The translations under genes were made by a program, and so were the position numbers. From positions 496,001-560,000 of the forward strand of contig NZ_JAHZTD010000003.1 in the NCBI RefSeq assembly GCF_019599275.1: a DNA stretch of 64,000 bases, written 5' to 3'. Below are positions 1 to 8,499 of the stretch, in pieces. The notes beneath the pieces are model-generated. The model was not told the origin of the DNA. It saw nothing but the letters and a program-made list of their open reading frames with translations, and made no database searches. The stretch comes from Hymenobacter sp. HSC-4F20. Its GTDB lineage: Bacteria; Bacteroidota; Bacteroidia; Cytophagales; Hymenobacteraceae. Position 1 is the first letter of the stretch, and each line of letters begins with the position of its first letter.

Positions 1-526
1 TGACCTCGTCGGGGAGGGGCTGCGGGTGGCTTTGGCCCACGAAGCTGACCCCGTGCCGGGCCAAGCGCCGGAACACTTCCCCATCCCACCAGCTCGGGTG
101 CCGAAACTCCAGCACATTAAGGAATGCCGGGTCGAGGTGGTCCAGAATTCGGGTGAGGTAGTCTTCGGAGTAAGCAGATTTCGGGGGTAGCTGAAACAGT
201 ACGGGGCCCAGCTTCTCGCGCAAGCCTTCCTGCACTGTCCCGTAAAAATCGGCGAGGATGGGACCTGCTTCCGGCCCGAACTTCTTGTAGTGCGTAACCT
301 GGCGCGGCGCTTTCACGGCAAACCGAAAATCAGCGGGACTTTGCTCGTACCACTGCTCAAAGGCCGTTAGCTCGGGCATACGGTAAAAGGTTACGTTCAG
401 CTCCAGGGTGTTAAACTGGGTGCAGTAGTAGGCAAACCACTTGCGCGGGGGTAGGTCGGCGGGGTAGAACACGCCCTTCCAGTCGCGGTAGGAAAAGCCG
501 GAGCAGCCGATGTAAAGGGTGGGCAT
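1..526 (-). CDS. DUF72 (YecE-like) family protein, 3' end beyond window
   Basis: The reverse strand from the ATG at 524-526 reads without a stop to base 1 (about 175 codons), so the C-terminus lies outside the window. The product begins MPTLYIGCSGFSYRDWKGVF, the typical start of DUF72/YecE proteins, a TIM-barrel-like family of unknown biochemical role. Further family-type segments are NTLELNVTFYRMP, FRFAVKAPRQVTH and VLFQLPP. There is no signal peptide, so it is probably cytoplasmic. No Shine-Dalgarno sequence precedes the ATG. Family assignment is confident; function is unknown. Confidence 0.85.
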   Translation of the reverse strand, partial: MPTLYIGCSGFSYRDWKGVFYPADLPPRKWFAYYCTQFNTLELNVTFYRMPELTAFEQWYEQSPADFRFAVKAPRQVTHYKKFGPEAGPILADFYGTVQEGLREKLGPVLFQLPPKSAYSEDYLTRILDHLDPAFLNVLEFRHPSWWDGEVFRRLARHGVSFVGQSHPQPLPDEV

Positions 527-754
527 AAGAGGGGGAAGACAAGCCGGTTGACGGGCGCTTGAGTCTGGGCAGTACGCAACTCCGCCCGAATTCGGCCACT
601 ACCGCCCAGCTTTACAGCCACAGCCAGGACGTGTTTTCCGCTGCCCCTACCTGATAAGCAAGCAGGTACCCGCAGGTTGATGCAGCTTTCTTATCTTGCC
701 CATGACAGTTTGTCGACCTTCGAAGTCTATTCTCCTGCATATTTCCCCTTTCCT

Positions 755-2878
755 ATGAGAAACATAGTCCCGACGCTGGCGGCGCTACTGGCCGGTACGG
801 CGGCCCTGGCCCAGGCCCCCATCAAAACCCTACCCTACCCCCAGACCCGGAAGGTAGACACCGTTACCACCTACTTCGGGACCAAAGTGGCCGACCCGTA
901 CCGCTGGCTGGAAAACGACCAGGCCGCCGACACCAAAGGCTGGGTGCAGGAAGAAAACAAGGTGACGCAGGCCTATCTGAGCCAGATTCCGTACCGCGAC
1001 GCCATTCGGAAGCGCCTGGAAACGCTGTGGAACTACGAGAAATACGGCGCCCCCTTCAAGGAAGGCAAGTACACCTACTTCTCGAAGAACACGGGCCTGC
1101 AAAGCCAGTCGGTGCTGTACCGGCAGGTAGGCACCGGCACCCCGGAAGTGTTCCTCGACCCGAACCAGTTTTCCAAGGATGGCACTACCTCCCTGGCGGG
1201 CATCAACTTTACCAAGGACGGCTCCCTGGCCGCCTACCAGATTTCCGAAGGTGGCTCCGACTGGCGCAAAGTGATTGTGCTGAAAACCGCCGATAAGAGC
1301 CTCGTGGGCGATACGCTCAAGGATGTGAAGTTCTCGGGCCTGGCCTGGAAGGGCAACGACGGGTTCTACTACAGCTCCTACGACAAGCCCACGGCCGGCA
1401 GCCAACTGGCCGGTAAAACCCAGATTCACAAGCTCTACTACCATAAGCTCGGCACCAAGCAAGGCACCGACAAGCTGATTTTCGGAGGCGAGAAAATGCC
1501 GCGCCGCTACATCGGGGCTTCCCTGACCGAGGACGAGCGGTTCCTGGTGATTAGCGCCGCCAACACCACCACCGGCAACGAGCTGTATATCCAGGACCTG
1601 AGCAAGCCCGGCAGCGCCATTGTGCAGGTCATTGACCACGAGAAAAACGAGGTGAACGTGGTAGATAACGTAGGCAGCAAGCTCTACATCGTTACTAACC
1701 TCAGTGCGCCCAACAACCGCGTGGTTACCGTGGATGCGGCCAACCCTACCCCCGCCAACTGGAAAAACCTGATTCCGGAAACGCAGAACGTGCTGCACGT
1801 AAGCACCAGCGGCGGCAAGCTGTTCGCCAACTACCTCAAGGACGCTACCTCCCTCATTGAGCAGTACGACATGAACGGCAAGAAGGAGCGCGCCATTACG
1901 CTGCCTTCGGTGGGCACGGCCGGCGGCTTCTACGGCAAGAAAGAGGAAAAGGAAACCTACTACACCTTTACTTCTTACATCTACCCGCCCACTATCTTCA
2001 AGTACGACATTGCCACCGGCAAATCCACGGTGTACAAGAAAGCCGGCGTGCAGTTCGACCCCACCAAGTACGAGTCGAAGCAGGTGTTTTACACTTCCAA
2101 GGACGGCACTAAGGTTCCGATGATCATCACCCACAAAAAAGGCCTGGTGATGAACGGCAAGAACCCGACCCTGCTTTACGCCTACGGCGGCTTCAACTCC
2201 AGCGTAACGCCCGGTTTCAGCACCAGCAACATCATTTTGCTGGAAAATGGCGGCATCTACGCCGTGCCCAACATCCGGGGCGGCGGCGAGTACGGCGAGA
2301 AGTGGCACCTGGCCGGCACCAAGCTGCAGAAGCAGAACGTGTTCGACGACTTTATTGCCGCCGCTGAGTACCTGACCAAAAACAACTACACCTCCAAAGA
2401 CTACCTGGCTATTTCGGGTGCTTCGAACGGGGGTTTGCTGGTAGGCGCTACCATGGCCCAGCGCCCTGAGCTGTTCAAGGTAGCCTTCCCGGCCGTGGGC
2501 GTGATGGACATGCTGCGCTACAACCAGTTTACGGCCGGCGCCGGCTGGGCCTACGACTACGGCACGGCCCAGGACTCCAAGGAAATGTTTGAGTACCTCT
2601 ACAAATACTCGCCCTACCACGCCCTGAAGCCCGCTTCCTACCCCGCCACCCTGGTTACCACCGCCGACCACGACGACCGGGTAGTGCCCGCGCACTCCTT
2701 CAAGTTTGCCTCCAAGCTGCAGGAAAGCCAGAAGGGCAGCGCTCCGGTGCTCATCCGCATTGAAACGAAGGCCGGCCACGGCGCCGGCCGCTCTACGGCC
2801 CAGGTTATCAGTGAGCAGACCGACAAATGGGCCTTCCTGTTCCAGAATATGGGCGTGCCCTACCAGGCAGTAAACTAA
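755..2878 (+). CDS. Secreted prolyl oligopeptidase, S9A family
   Basis: Serine peptidase expected to cleave after proline in short peptides. The frame is open from 677, but the ATG at 755 is preferred because it starts directly with a signal peptide (MRNIVPTLAALLAGTAALAQ), giving 707 aa, the usual family size. An N-terminal cap and beta-propeller precede the alpha/beta-hydrolase domain. The nucleophile lies in GASNGG (Ser557), the acid in ADHDDRVV (about residues 638-641) and the histidine in AGHGAG (His675), so the triad is complete. Export to the periplasm is inferred from the signal peptide. It is a single-gene unit ended by a strong terminator at 2904. A second S9 enzyme lies at 24680-26719. 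Confidence 0.92.
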   Translation: MRNIVPTLAALLAGTAALAQAPIKTLPYPQTRKVDTVTTYFGTKVADPYRWLENDQAADTKGWVQEENKVTQAYLSQIPYRDAIRKRLETLWNYEKYGAPFKEGKYTYFSKNTGLQSQSVLYRQVGTGTPEVFLDPNQFSKDGTTSLAGINFTKDGSLAAYQISEGGSDWRKVIVLKTADKSLVGDTLKDVKFSGLAWKGNDGFYYSSYDKPTAGSQLAGKTQIHKLYYHKLGTKQGTDKLIFGGEKMPRRYIGASLTEDERFLVISAANTTTGNELYIQDLSKPGSAIVQVIDHEKNEVNVVDNVGSKLYIVTNLSAPNNRVVTVDAANPTPANWKNLIPETQNVLHVSTSGGKLFANYLKDATSLIEQYDMNGKKERAITLPSVGTAGGFYGKKEEKETYYTFTSYIYPPTIFKYDIATGKSTVYKKAGVQFDPTKYESKQVFYTSKDGTKVPMIITHKKGLVMNGKNPTLLYAYGGFNSSVTPGFSTSNIILLENGGIYAVPNIRGGGEYGEKWHLAGTKLQKQNVFDDFIAAAEYLTKNNYTSKDYLAISGASNGGLLVGATMAQRPELFKVAFPAVGVMDMLRYNQFTAGAGWAYDYGTAQDSKEMFEYLYKYSPYHALKPASYPATLVTTADHDDRVVPAHSFKFASKLQESQKGSAPVLIRIETKAGHGAGRSTAQVISEQTDKWAFLFQNMGVPYQAVN

Positions 2879-2903
2879 GCCGCCCTGGTTTCCTACCCTT
2901 GCC

Positions 2904-2940
2904 AACCGGCCGAACCCTCATAGGTTCGGCCGGTTTATTT
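2904..2940 (+). terminator. Intrinsic terminator after prolyl oligopeptidase
   Basis: A perfect 13-bp stem (AACCGGCCGAACC at 2904-2916 with its complement at 2923-2935) with a 6-nt loop is followed by a T-rich stretch. It lies 25 bp after the stop codon. Confidence 0.85.
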
Positions 2941-2976
2941 ACGTAGCGTATGTGTCTTGCGTAGCCTGTAGTCTGT

Positions 2977-3792
2977 ATGATTGTCCGCGAAACGCCCGCC
3001 AGCTTTATCTACCTTACCCAGCACGACCACGCCCAGGTAGCTGCGGTACTGGCCCAGCACTGGCGGGCTGAGTATTTTGAGGATGCGGGCCGCCGGCCGG
3101 AGGTGGAACTGGCTGTACGCCAGCATGACCGGGCCTGGATTCCGCTGGATGCCGCGCCCATCTGGAATGAGACGGCGCATCGTCCGCACTCCTTTCTCGA
3201 CTACCCCGCCCCGCCCAAAGTGCAGCACTACCAGCAAGGCCTTGATGAAACCGAGCAGCTGAGCCCGTATGCCGCCCTGCTGTGCAGCCTGCACTACACC
3301 TCCTTCCCCGATGTAGCCAAGCACGAAGCCGGCCGCCATTTTCTGGCTTATGAAGCGCAGCGCCAGCAACGCCTACGACACCAGCTAAGCCTCACCACCC
3401 TGGCTGCGGAAGCCACACTGACGTTTCATCTGCACCTGCTCAAATTCTGCGACAACCTTTCGCTTTACCTCTGCCTGAATGAGCCGGGCGTCAGCAAAGC
3501 CCGCGAGTATCCGTGGTTTACAAACGGCATTCCACTTTCTGACTTCTTTGCTTTCACCCAAGGTACGCTAGTACAAGCTTCCTGGGCCACCAAAAACCGC
3601 GTGCAGATTACTCCTTCGCCCTTTGCGCGTAACTTTCCCGTGACACTGCGCTACCGGGAGCTACCCAAAGACCACGTATCCGGTGGCAGCTTGGCTGCAG
3701 GCTTAGAGCGCGCCTCCTGGCAGAAGCTGGACATTTGGATAGCAACAGAACCCGATTCCACTACCCCCACCCTGGCCCATGAGCTTCATTGA
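2977..3792 (+). CDS. DUF3891 family protein
   Basis: A 271-aa soluble protein without signal peptide or membrane segment. It starts MIVRETPASFIYLTQHDHA; the MIVRE start and the QHDHA motif near residue 15 are typical of DUF3891, an uncharacterised family with conserved His/Asp residues that suggest metal binding or hydrolase-type chemistry (inference). Other His-containing segments are HYTSFPDVAKHEAGRHF and LHLLKFCDNLSLYLCLN. The last 14 bases overlap the NUDIX gene that begins at 3779, so the two are probably co-transcribed and translationally coupled. Function is not known. Confidence 0.8.
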   Translation: MIVRETPASFIYLTQHDHAQVAAVLAQHWRAEYFEDAGRRPEVELAVRQHDRAWIPLDAAPIWNETAHRPHSFLDYPAPPKVQHYQQGLDETEQLSPYAALLCSLHYTSFPDVAKHEAGRHFLAYEAQRQQRLRHQLSLTTLAAEATLTFHLHLLKFCDNLSLYLCLNEPGVSKAREYPWFTNGIPLSDFFAFTQGTLVQASWATKNRVQITPSPFARNFPVTLRYRELPKDHVSGGSLAAGLERASWQKLDIWIATEPDSTTPTLAHELH

Positions 3793-4180
3793 TAAAATTG
3801 CCTGGCTGCACCTGCGTGAAGGCCGCGTGCTGAGTACCCGCAGCCGGGGCAAAGACCGGTACTACTTCCCCGGCGGCAAGCGCGAGCCCGGCGAAACCGA
3901 CGCCCAAACCCTCATTCGGGAAATCAAGGAAGAGCTAACCGTGGACTTGGCCCCCGCTACCCTGCTCCACGCCGGCACCTTCACGGCCCCCGCCCACGGC
4001 CACCCGACGGGCGTGCTGGTGCAGATGACGTGCTACTACGGCGCGTACTCCGGCCACCTGCAACCCGCCGCCGAAATTGAGGAAGTAGCGTGGCTGACGT
4101 ACAACGACCGGCCCCGGGTTTCGGCGGTAGACCAACTGATTTTCGATTGGCTGAAAGAACAGCAGCTTCTAGCTGAGTAG
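3779..4180 (+). CDS. NUDIX hydrolase
   Basis: A 133-aa single-domain NUDIX protein. The Nudix box GX5EX7REUXEEXGU is seen from Gly33, with R47-E48 and E51-E52 as the metal-binding core; the glycine usually near its end is replaced (ELTVDL). Such enzymes hydrolyse nucleoside diphosphates linked to another group; the substrate cannot be read from the sequence. The ATG at 3779 overlaps the end of the DUF3891 gene in another frame, suggesting coupled translation. No terminator is obvious downstream; the next gene is convergent and ends at 4285. Confidence 0.9.
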   Translation: MSFIDKIAWLHLREGRVLSTRSRGKDRYYFPGGKREPGETDAQTLIREIKEELTVDLAPATLLHAGTFTAPAHGHPTGVLVQMTCYYGAYSGHLQPAAEIEEVAWLTYNDRPRVSAVDQLIFDWLKEQQLLAE

Positions 4181-4284
4181 CCCGTAGCGCCAGGCCCGGA
4201 CCTCACGTAGCGTTGCTAATGCTGCGCTACCCGTAGCAAACTTGCTTACTGATACGCCAAGCCGGGGCTGTGCGCTACCAGCGA

Positions 4285-4671
4285 CTACTCTACCAATTGG
4301 GCGTATAGGCGCGCCAGCGTGTCCATAGGGTCTTCGCAGAGGCCGGGGTGCACGGGGGACGTTTGCACAATGGTGCTGCGCGTAGCCGTAAGCCAGCGAA
4401 AGCGCGAGGCCAGCGGCAGCTGCCCAATGGGGCCGCCCTCCTTCCTACCCTTGCAAATCCGCTCGAAGGAGCGCAGCCGCTCGGTTAGCTCCGGTAGGTC
4501 GAGCTGGTCGCCGGCGAAGGCCCGCAGCCGGGCTTCGGGCACCTCGAAGCGGGCCTGCAAAAACCCCTGCGACGAGCAGTACAAAATCACGCCGACGTTC
4601 AGAAACTCTTCGCGCTCCACGCGGGGCACCACGCGCAGCACGGCATACTCAAACAAGTGCTTTTCGGGCAT
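4285..4671 (-). CDS. DUF3037 family protein
   Basis: A 128-aa protein starting MPEKHLFEYAVLRVVPRVER, with EEFLNVGVILYC, typical of DUF3037. The frame is open further upstream to 4884, but that part reads through the HipA-like gene. The ATG at 4669-4671 gives the usual family length and overlaps the 3' end of the HipA-like gene by 23 bp, pointing to a coupled two-gene operon. DUF3037 genes commonly occur beside HipA-like kinase genes (established association as I know it). The function of the pair is unknown. Confidence 0.82.
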   Translation of the reverse strand: MPEKHLFEYAVLRVVPRVEREEFLNVGVILYCSSQGFLQARFEVPEARLRAFAGDQLDLPELTERLRSFERICKGRKEGGPIGQLPLASRFRWLTATRSTIVQTSPVHPGLCEDPMDTLARLYAQLVE

Positions 4672-5440
4672 TTTCGGCTTCCTGAACAAAGGTTTCTGAT
4701 GCGGCAAGGCGGGCCGTGAGAAAGCGCACGTAGTTCTCGCGCTGCTCCTCCGCCGATACTCCTGATTCCGCCAGCCAGTCGGCCGGCACCAGCTCCACAA
4801 TGGCGCGGATGCGCTCCGGGGTGAGGCGGGCGCGGCCTTCGGCATCGGCAAGGGGTAGCTCCTTGGCCTGCGGTAGCAGTACATGGTCTTTCACCTGAGG
4901 AAAAGGACGAGGCTTGGGCTCGGCCCACCCAGGGCCGGCGTGGTGCACATAGAGGGCCGCGCCGTGGTCAATCAGCCACAGCTCTTTGTGCCACATCAGC
5001 AGGTTGGTGTTGCGGGCGGTGCGGTCCACATTCATGGTCAGGCAGTCGAGCCACACAATGCGGGAAGCCAAGCCGGGCTCAATGGTGTTTACCAGCGGGT
5101 CGTAAGTGCTGGCGCCGGAGAGGTAGTGCAGGGCTAGGTTCAGGCCGGTGCTGAAGCGCAGCAGGTCCTGAATTTCCTCGTCGGGCTCGGTGCGGCCAAA
5201 GGCTTCATCCAGCTGGCAGAACACCAGCTCCGGTACCCGCAGGCCCAGGGCCCGTGCCATTTCGCCCACAATCAACTCGGCAATCAGCGCCTTTACGCCC
5301 TGGCCTGCTCCCCGGAATTTCACCACGTACATGAAACCGTCGTTGGCTTCTACGAGGGCAGGCAGCGAGCCGCCTTCGCGCAATGGAGTGACGTAGCGCG
5401 TCACGTCAACGGTCCTCAGAGAAAGGTTGGTGGCCTGCAT
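4649..5440 (-). CDS. HipA-like protein kinase family protein
   Basis: A 263-aa stand-alone kinase-like protein. VKFRGAGQGVKALIAELIVGEMA resembles the ATP-binding lysine and following helix of HipA/PI3K-like kinases. MNVDRTARNTNLL is the catalytic-loop equivalent and LIDHGAAL the metal-binding Asp segment. Compared with classical HipA (about 440 aa) it is short and has no HipB-type HTH partner. Instead it overlaps the DUF3037 gene downstream by 23 bp. Soluble, no signal peptide. Kinase-fold assignment is fairly strong; substrate and any toxin role are unknown. Confidence 0.75.
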   Translation of the reverse strand: MQATNLSLRTVDVTRYVTPLREGGSLPALVEANDGFMYVVKFRGAGQGVKALIAELIVGEMARALGLRVPELVFCQLDEAFGRTEPDEEIQDLLRFSTGLNLALHYLSGASTYDPLVNTIEPGLASRIVWLDCLTMNVDRTARNTNLLMWHKELWLIDHGAALYVHHAGPGWAEPKPRPFPQVKDHVLLPQAKELPLADAEGRARLTPERIRAIVELVPADWLAESGVSAEEQRENYVRFLTARLAASETFVQEAENARKALV

Positions 5441-5655
5441 AGAGCACGGGAAAGGTGAAATAGGCCCGGCAAAGGACGAACAATTCCGCCAGTTTGGGAA
5501 GAATTGCGGGCCGCGGGTCTGCTGCGTAGCTCAGCCGTGGCCCGCACCGAGTGGCTGTGGCATGCAACCAAGCGGCCAACTACCAGTACACTGCACTACT
5601 ACCTGCCCGGCCTCTGCGAAGGCACCGGGCCTGTTCACCTGCCACTTCTGCGCTT

Positions 5656-6609
5656 ATGAAGCCTATTGTCACGCTGACCTTGAACCCTACCGTGGACAAG
5701 AGTACCACGGCCGACCAAATTATTCCCGACCAAAAACTACGCTGCGCGGCTCCCAAATTTGAGCCCGGAGGCGGAGGCATCAACGTTTCCCGGGCCCTGA
5801 AGCGCCTCGGCGCCGAGTCAGTGGCCGTCTTTCCGGTTGGGGGCCCCACCGGTACGCTGTTGCGGGAATTGTTGGAGCAGGAGCACATTCAGCAGCAGCC
5901 TGTGGAAACCGTGAGCCGCACCCGCGAGAATTTCATCGTGGTAGATGCCTCTACCGGGCAGCAGTACCGCTTCGGCATGCCCGGCACCCCGCTCTCCGCG
6001 GAGGAACAGCAACAAATTCTGACTACCCTGAAAAGCCTGGCCAACCTCCCTGAGTTTTTGGTTATCAGTGGCAGCTTGCCCCCTGGTGTAGAGCCCGAGT
6101 TTCTGGTGCGGATTGTGCGCGCTGCCAAAGGGTTGGGCATCAAGGTAGTCATCGATACCTCGGGGCCGGCTTTGCACCGCGTGCTGGAAGAAGGCGTGTA
6201 CTTGGCTAAGCCCAACGTAGGCGAGCTAAGCAAAATGGCGGGCGTGGACGAGCTAGACAGCGCAGCCGTAGCCGAGGCCGCCCGCGCCCTGGTGCGCGAC
6301 AATAAGTGCGAAATTGTGGTAACCTCCCTCGGCCCACAGGGCGCCTGCGTTGTAACCGACGACTTCGTAGACCACGTACCAGCTCCTTCCGTGAAAAAGC
6401 GCAGCACCGTGGGCGCGGGCGACAGTATGGTGGCCGGCTTGGTGTACGGACTGGCCACCGGCCTCTCGGTACGGGAAACCGTGCGCCTGGGCGTGGCTTG
6501 CGGCACGGCGGCTACCATGAACCCCGGCACCGAGCTATTCCGAAAAGACGACGTGGACAAGCTCTACCAGTGGCTCTTGCAACAAACCCTGCCCGCGGCG
6601 GCGGCCTAG
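5656..6609 (+). CDS. pfkB: 6-phosphofructokinase II, PfkB family
   Basis: A 317-aa ribokinase-family sugar kinase expected to phosphorylate fructose 6-phosphate (or a related sugar phosphate) with ATP in glycolysis. The ATG at 5656 starts MKPIVTLTLNPTVDK, matching the E. coli PfkB start; the frame is open from 5551 but that extension has no family similarity. PfkB signature 1 is GGGGINVSRALKRLG, followed by VISGSLPPGV. Signature 2 is STVGAGDSMVAG with the catalytic base at Asp256, the same number as in E. coli PfkB. EPGGGGIN, QYRFGMPG and LGPQGA also match PfkB rather than FruK, though 1-phosphofructokinase activity cannot be excluded. A strong terminator follows. Confidence 0.88.
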   Translation: MKPIVTLTLNPTVDKSTTADQIIPDQKLRCAAPKFEPGGGGINVSRALKRLGAESVAVFPVGGPTGTLLRELLEQEHIQQQPVETVSRTRENFIVVDASTGQQYRFGMPGTPLSAEEQQQILTTLKSLANLPEFLVISGSLPPGVEPEFLVRIVRAAKGLGIKVVIDTSGPALHRVLEEGVYLAKPNVGELSKMAGVDELDSAAVAEAARALVRDNKCEIVVTSLGPQGACVVTDDFVDHVPAPSVKKRSTVGAGDSMVAGLVYGLATGLSVRETVRLGVACGTAATMNPGTELFRKDDVDKLYQWLLQQTLPAAAA

Positions 6610-6642
6610 TCTGCCGCGTTAGTACTACGTCAGAAACGTAAC

Positions 6643-6683
6643 ACGACGGGCCCGGTACATGCTGTACCGGGCCCGTCGTTGTT
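6643..6683 (+). terminator. Intrinsic terminator after pfkB
   Basis: A perfect 17-bp stem (6643-6659 with 6663-6679) with a 3-nt loop is followed by TGTTAG and a T-rich stretch, 33 bp after the pfkB stop. Confidence 0.85.
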
Positions 6684-6735
6684 AGTTACTTTTTTCCTGT
6701 CCGAGGACTCAGCCCACCGCAGGCACCCCAGCGGG

Positions 6736-7194
6736 CTACGCCGCCGACCAGTAATCGCGCAACAAGGATTGCAGGTGCGAGAGTGTCAGGAGGGAAGAAC
6801 GAAAGTGCAGCAGCGGAGAATGAACCGGGCCCACCAAAACTTCAATTTCAGAAGAGTCGGAATACCACAGCACGCTGATCAGGGCTTTGTCGAAGTGCCG
6901 GCATACCACGCGCCCTTTGTCCTGCCAGGCGGGCGGGCACTCCGAGGAATCACGAAAGCCTAATTCCAGTAAATCAGCGAGCAACATGAGCAAAAACGGT
7001 ACAGAATAAGAGAATGCGGACACAAATTTATCGGCTGGCGCGCTGTAGTCCAAAGAAATAAGTGTCAGCCGGCGGTCTATTCCCAGGCACCGGGCGCACG
7101 TGCGTAGCTCAGCTATAACTAGCTTCTCAAAGCCGGCTCCGTGCAAGCACTCGTCTCTATCGTGTACACGCTGGAAATACGCTGCCCTGAGCAC
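6736..7194 (-). CDS. Hypothetical protein
   Basis: An open frame of 152 codons with a GTG start at 7192-7194. I recognise no family. The middle contains a hydrophobic run (YSVPFLLMLLADLLELGF) and the C-terminus is LSHLQSLLRDYWSAA. Codon pattern and composition look plausible for a gene, but the upstream boundary is uncertain and the flanking 7.2-9.1 kb is visibly decayed, so this too may be a relic. No clear promoter or start-site signal was found. Confidence 0.45.
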   Translation of the reverse strand: MLRAAYFQRVHDRDECLHGAGFEKLVIAELRTCARCLGIDRRLTLISLDYSAPADKFVSAFSYSVPFLLMLLADLLELGFRDSSECPPAWQDKGRVVCRHFDKALISVLWYSDSSEIEVLVGPVHSPLLHFRSSLLTLSHLQSLLRDYWSAA

Positions 7195-7217
7195 TGGTAG
7201 CCTCCGGTAAGCCCAAC

Positions 7218-7225
7218 TACTTTTG
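7218..7225 (+). promoter_or_regulatory. Candidate Bacteroidota -7 element TACTTTTG
   Basis: TACTTTTG matches the TANNTTTG -7 consensus and lies about 100 bp before the broken secreted-protein gene at 7323. No TTTG is seen at the expected -33 position. Confidence 0.35.
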
Positions 7226-7322
7226 CCCGCTGACTCCTTTAATTTGGTTCTGTCTTTCGTCCCCGTGCCACTGGATCAGGCAAGCGTCTGTTGTGTATCC
7301 CCGGGCACTATTCTCGCTTTGC

Positions 7323-7658
7323 ATGCTTCCTTCTCGTCTGGTTGCTTGATGCGCGCTGGCAACTGTTGCCGCGCTGCTGCCTACCCTATCCTTCGCCCAA
7401 GGTCGTATCTACAACCAACCGGGCTACCTTGTGAGGGCTACCGAAGGCACTTTACAGGGCCAGCTGACAATACCACAGTTCGCTACCGATAACGGCCTCG
7501 TATTCCGGACCGATGCGCAAGTGTCTGGCCGCAAGTATGAGGTAGCTAAGCTACGGGCCCTGCGCCTGCACGATGGCCGCTACTCCGTACGGCACAAGCT
7601 GGCAGCCGCTCGCAACCCGAAAACGGGAGCCGTTGATTCGGCCACGGTTCTACCCGGA
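7323..7658 (+). pseudogene. Broken gene for a secreted protein
   Basis: From the ATG at 7323 the frame reads MLPSRLVA, then a TGA at 7347. It continues in the same frame as a convincing signal peptide (ALATVAALLPTLSFAQ) and mature segment (GRIYNQPGYLVRATEGTLQG, later FRTDAQVSGRKYEVAKLRAL). The stop therefore interrupts the signal peptide. Rescue from the GTG at 7431 would lose export. The frame then runs into the 3' end of the convergent GAF gene at about 7659, where similarity to a secreted protein is lost, so the gene appears nonsense-mutated and truncated. The family is not recognised. A sequencing error at 7347 would not explain the truncated 3' end. Confidence 0.55.
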
Positions 7659-8156
7659 CTACACTGCCTGAGTCGGGCGCAGATACTGGTACAACAAACC
7701 AGCAGCAGCTTGCAGCAGCGGCAGGTCGGAAGTACGCTCCTCACAGCGCTGCATGTCGTAATGGCACAGGGTGCCGAAGGGTCTGCTCACCGCGTCCCGG
7801 ATGAGCACACCGCAGTACGAAACAACTGGGGTGACTATCAAGCCTTTCACGTGGGCATCAACCTGAGCATCTTTAATTTCCAGCGGAGCTTGCTGCTGAC
7901 CTACTAGGGAGCAGAAAGTGGCTTCCATGGGCGTATCCCCACCTTTTTCTACCGTGGGGTGGTAGCGGTCAAACAAAACCTCATTGCGCAGCATATCGCC
8001 ATCGAACCGAAAAACCCCCGTGTACTGGTGCGGCGTACGGCTGTTAAGGTACTTAAGCGCCGCGTGTACTCCCTGCTGCTGCAAAATGCCGGAAAACTCA
8101 CCGATTTCGCGCTGCATTGACATATCCTGCGCCTGGGATGAAGTAGTCATAGCCAC
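7659..8156 (-). CDS. GAF domain-containing protein
   Basis: A 165-aa soluble protein covering little more than one GAF domain. The core includes HQYTGVFRFDGDMLRNEVLFD, ATFCSLVGQQQAPLEI, VVSYCGVLIRDAVSRPFGTL and a C-terminal helix ending LLYQYLRP, the usual order of bacterial GAF sensors. There is no attached kinase, cyclase or DNA-binding domain. Translation could start at the GTG at 8156 or the ATG at 8150. It appears intact although both neighbours on the plus strand are decayed. Ligand and partner are unknown; a free-standing GAF may act on a separate signalling protein (inference). Confidence 0.7.
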   Translation of the reverse strand: MAMTTSSQAQDMSMQREIGEFSGILQQQGVHAALKYLNSRTPHQYTGVFRFDGDMLRNEVLFDRYHPTVEKGGDTPMEATFCSLVGQQQAPLEIKDAQVDAHVKGLIVTPVVSYCGVLIRDAVSRPFGTLCHYDMQRCEERTSDLPLLQAAAGLLYQYLRPTQAV

Positions 8157-8499
8157 AAATAAAAAGAGAGTCGCTTCACATCAGGCAACCAGCAAGTGGC
8201 GTCCTGCACCCTACTGGAGGCTAGAGGAGAAACCCAAAAAATACGTTGCAAGATACCATATCCGCACCTGACAACCGAATGAAAGTCGGCGAGCCGTAGT
8301 GCGCAGGACCCTGGCGGAGCAGTTGTGCGGTTTAGCTCCCGGGCGTACTTCCGTATTTCGGCCGCTGCAGCAGCTTCGGTATCAGGGCACTCGCATTCCG
8401 GCAAAAACGCGTTGTTTACCCAACTGGACGCGGTAGTTACCTCACCCAAAAAAGCTTGCCCTGGTGGGGCAGCGGCGTACGTGTGAGCCGCGACGGGAA

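Noticed and set aside
830-2905. 691-codon open frame antisense to the prolyl oligopeptidase gene
   Set aside because: It mirrors the GC-biased third positions of the sense gene, has no family motifs, and the sense gene has a complete catalytic triad.
4649-5440. Calling the HipA-like protein a classical HipA toxin
   Set aside because: It is much shorter than HipA and has no HipB-type HTH partner next to it.
7660-7907. Plus-strand continuation of the secreted-protein fragment
   Set aside because: It is antisense to the GAF gene, whose sense translation shows a clear domain.
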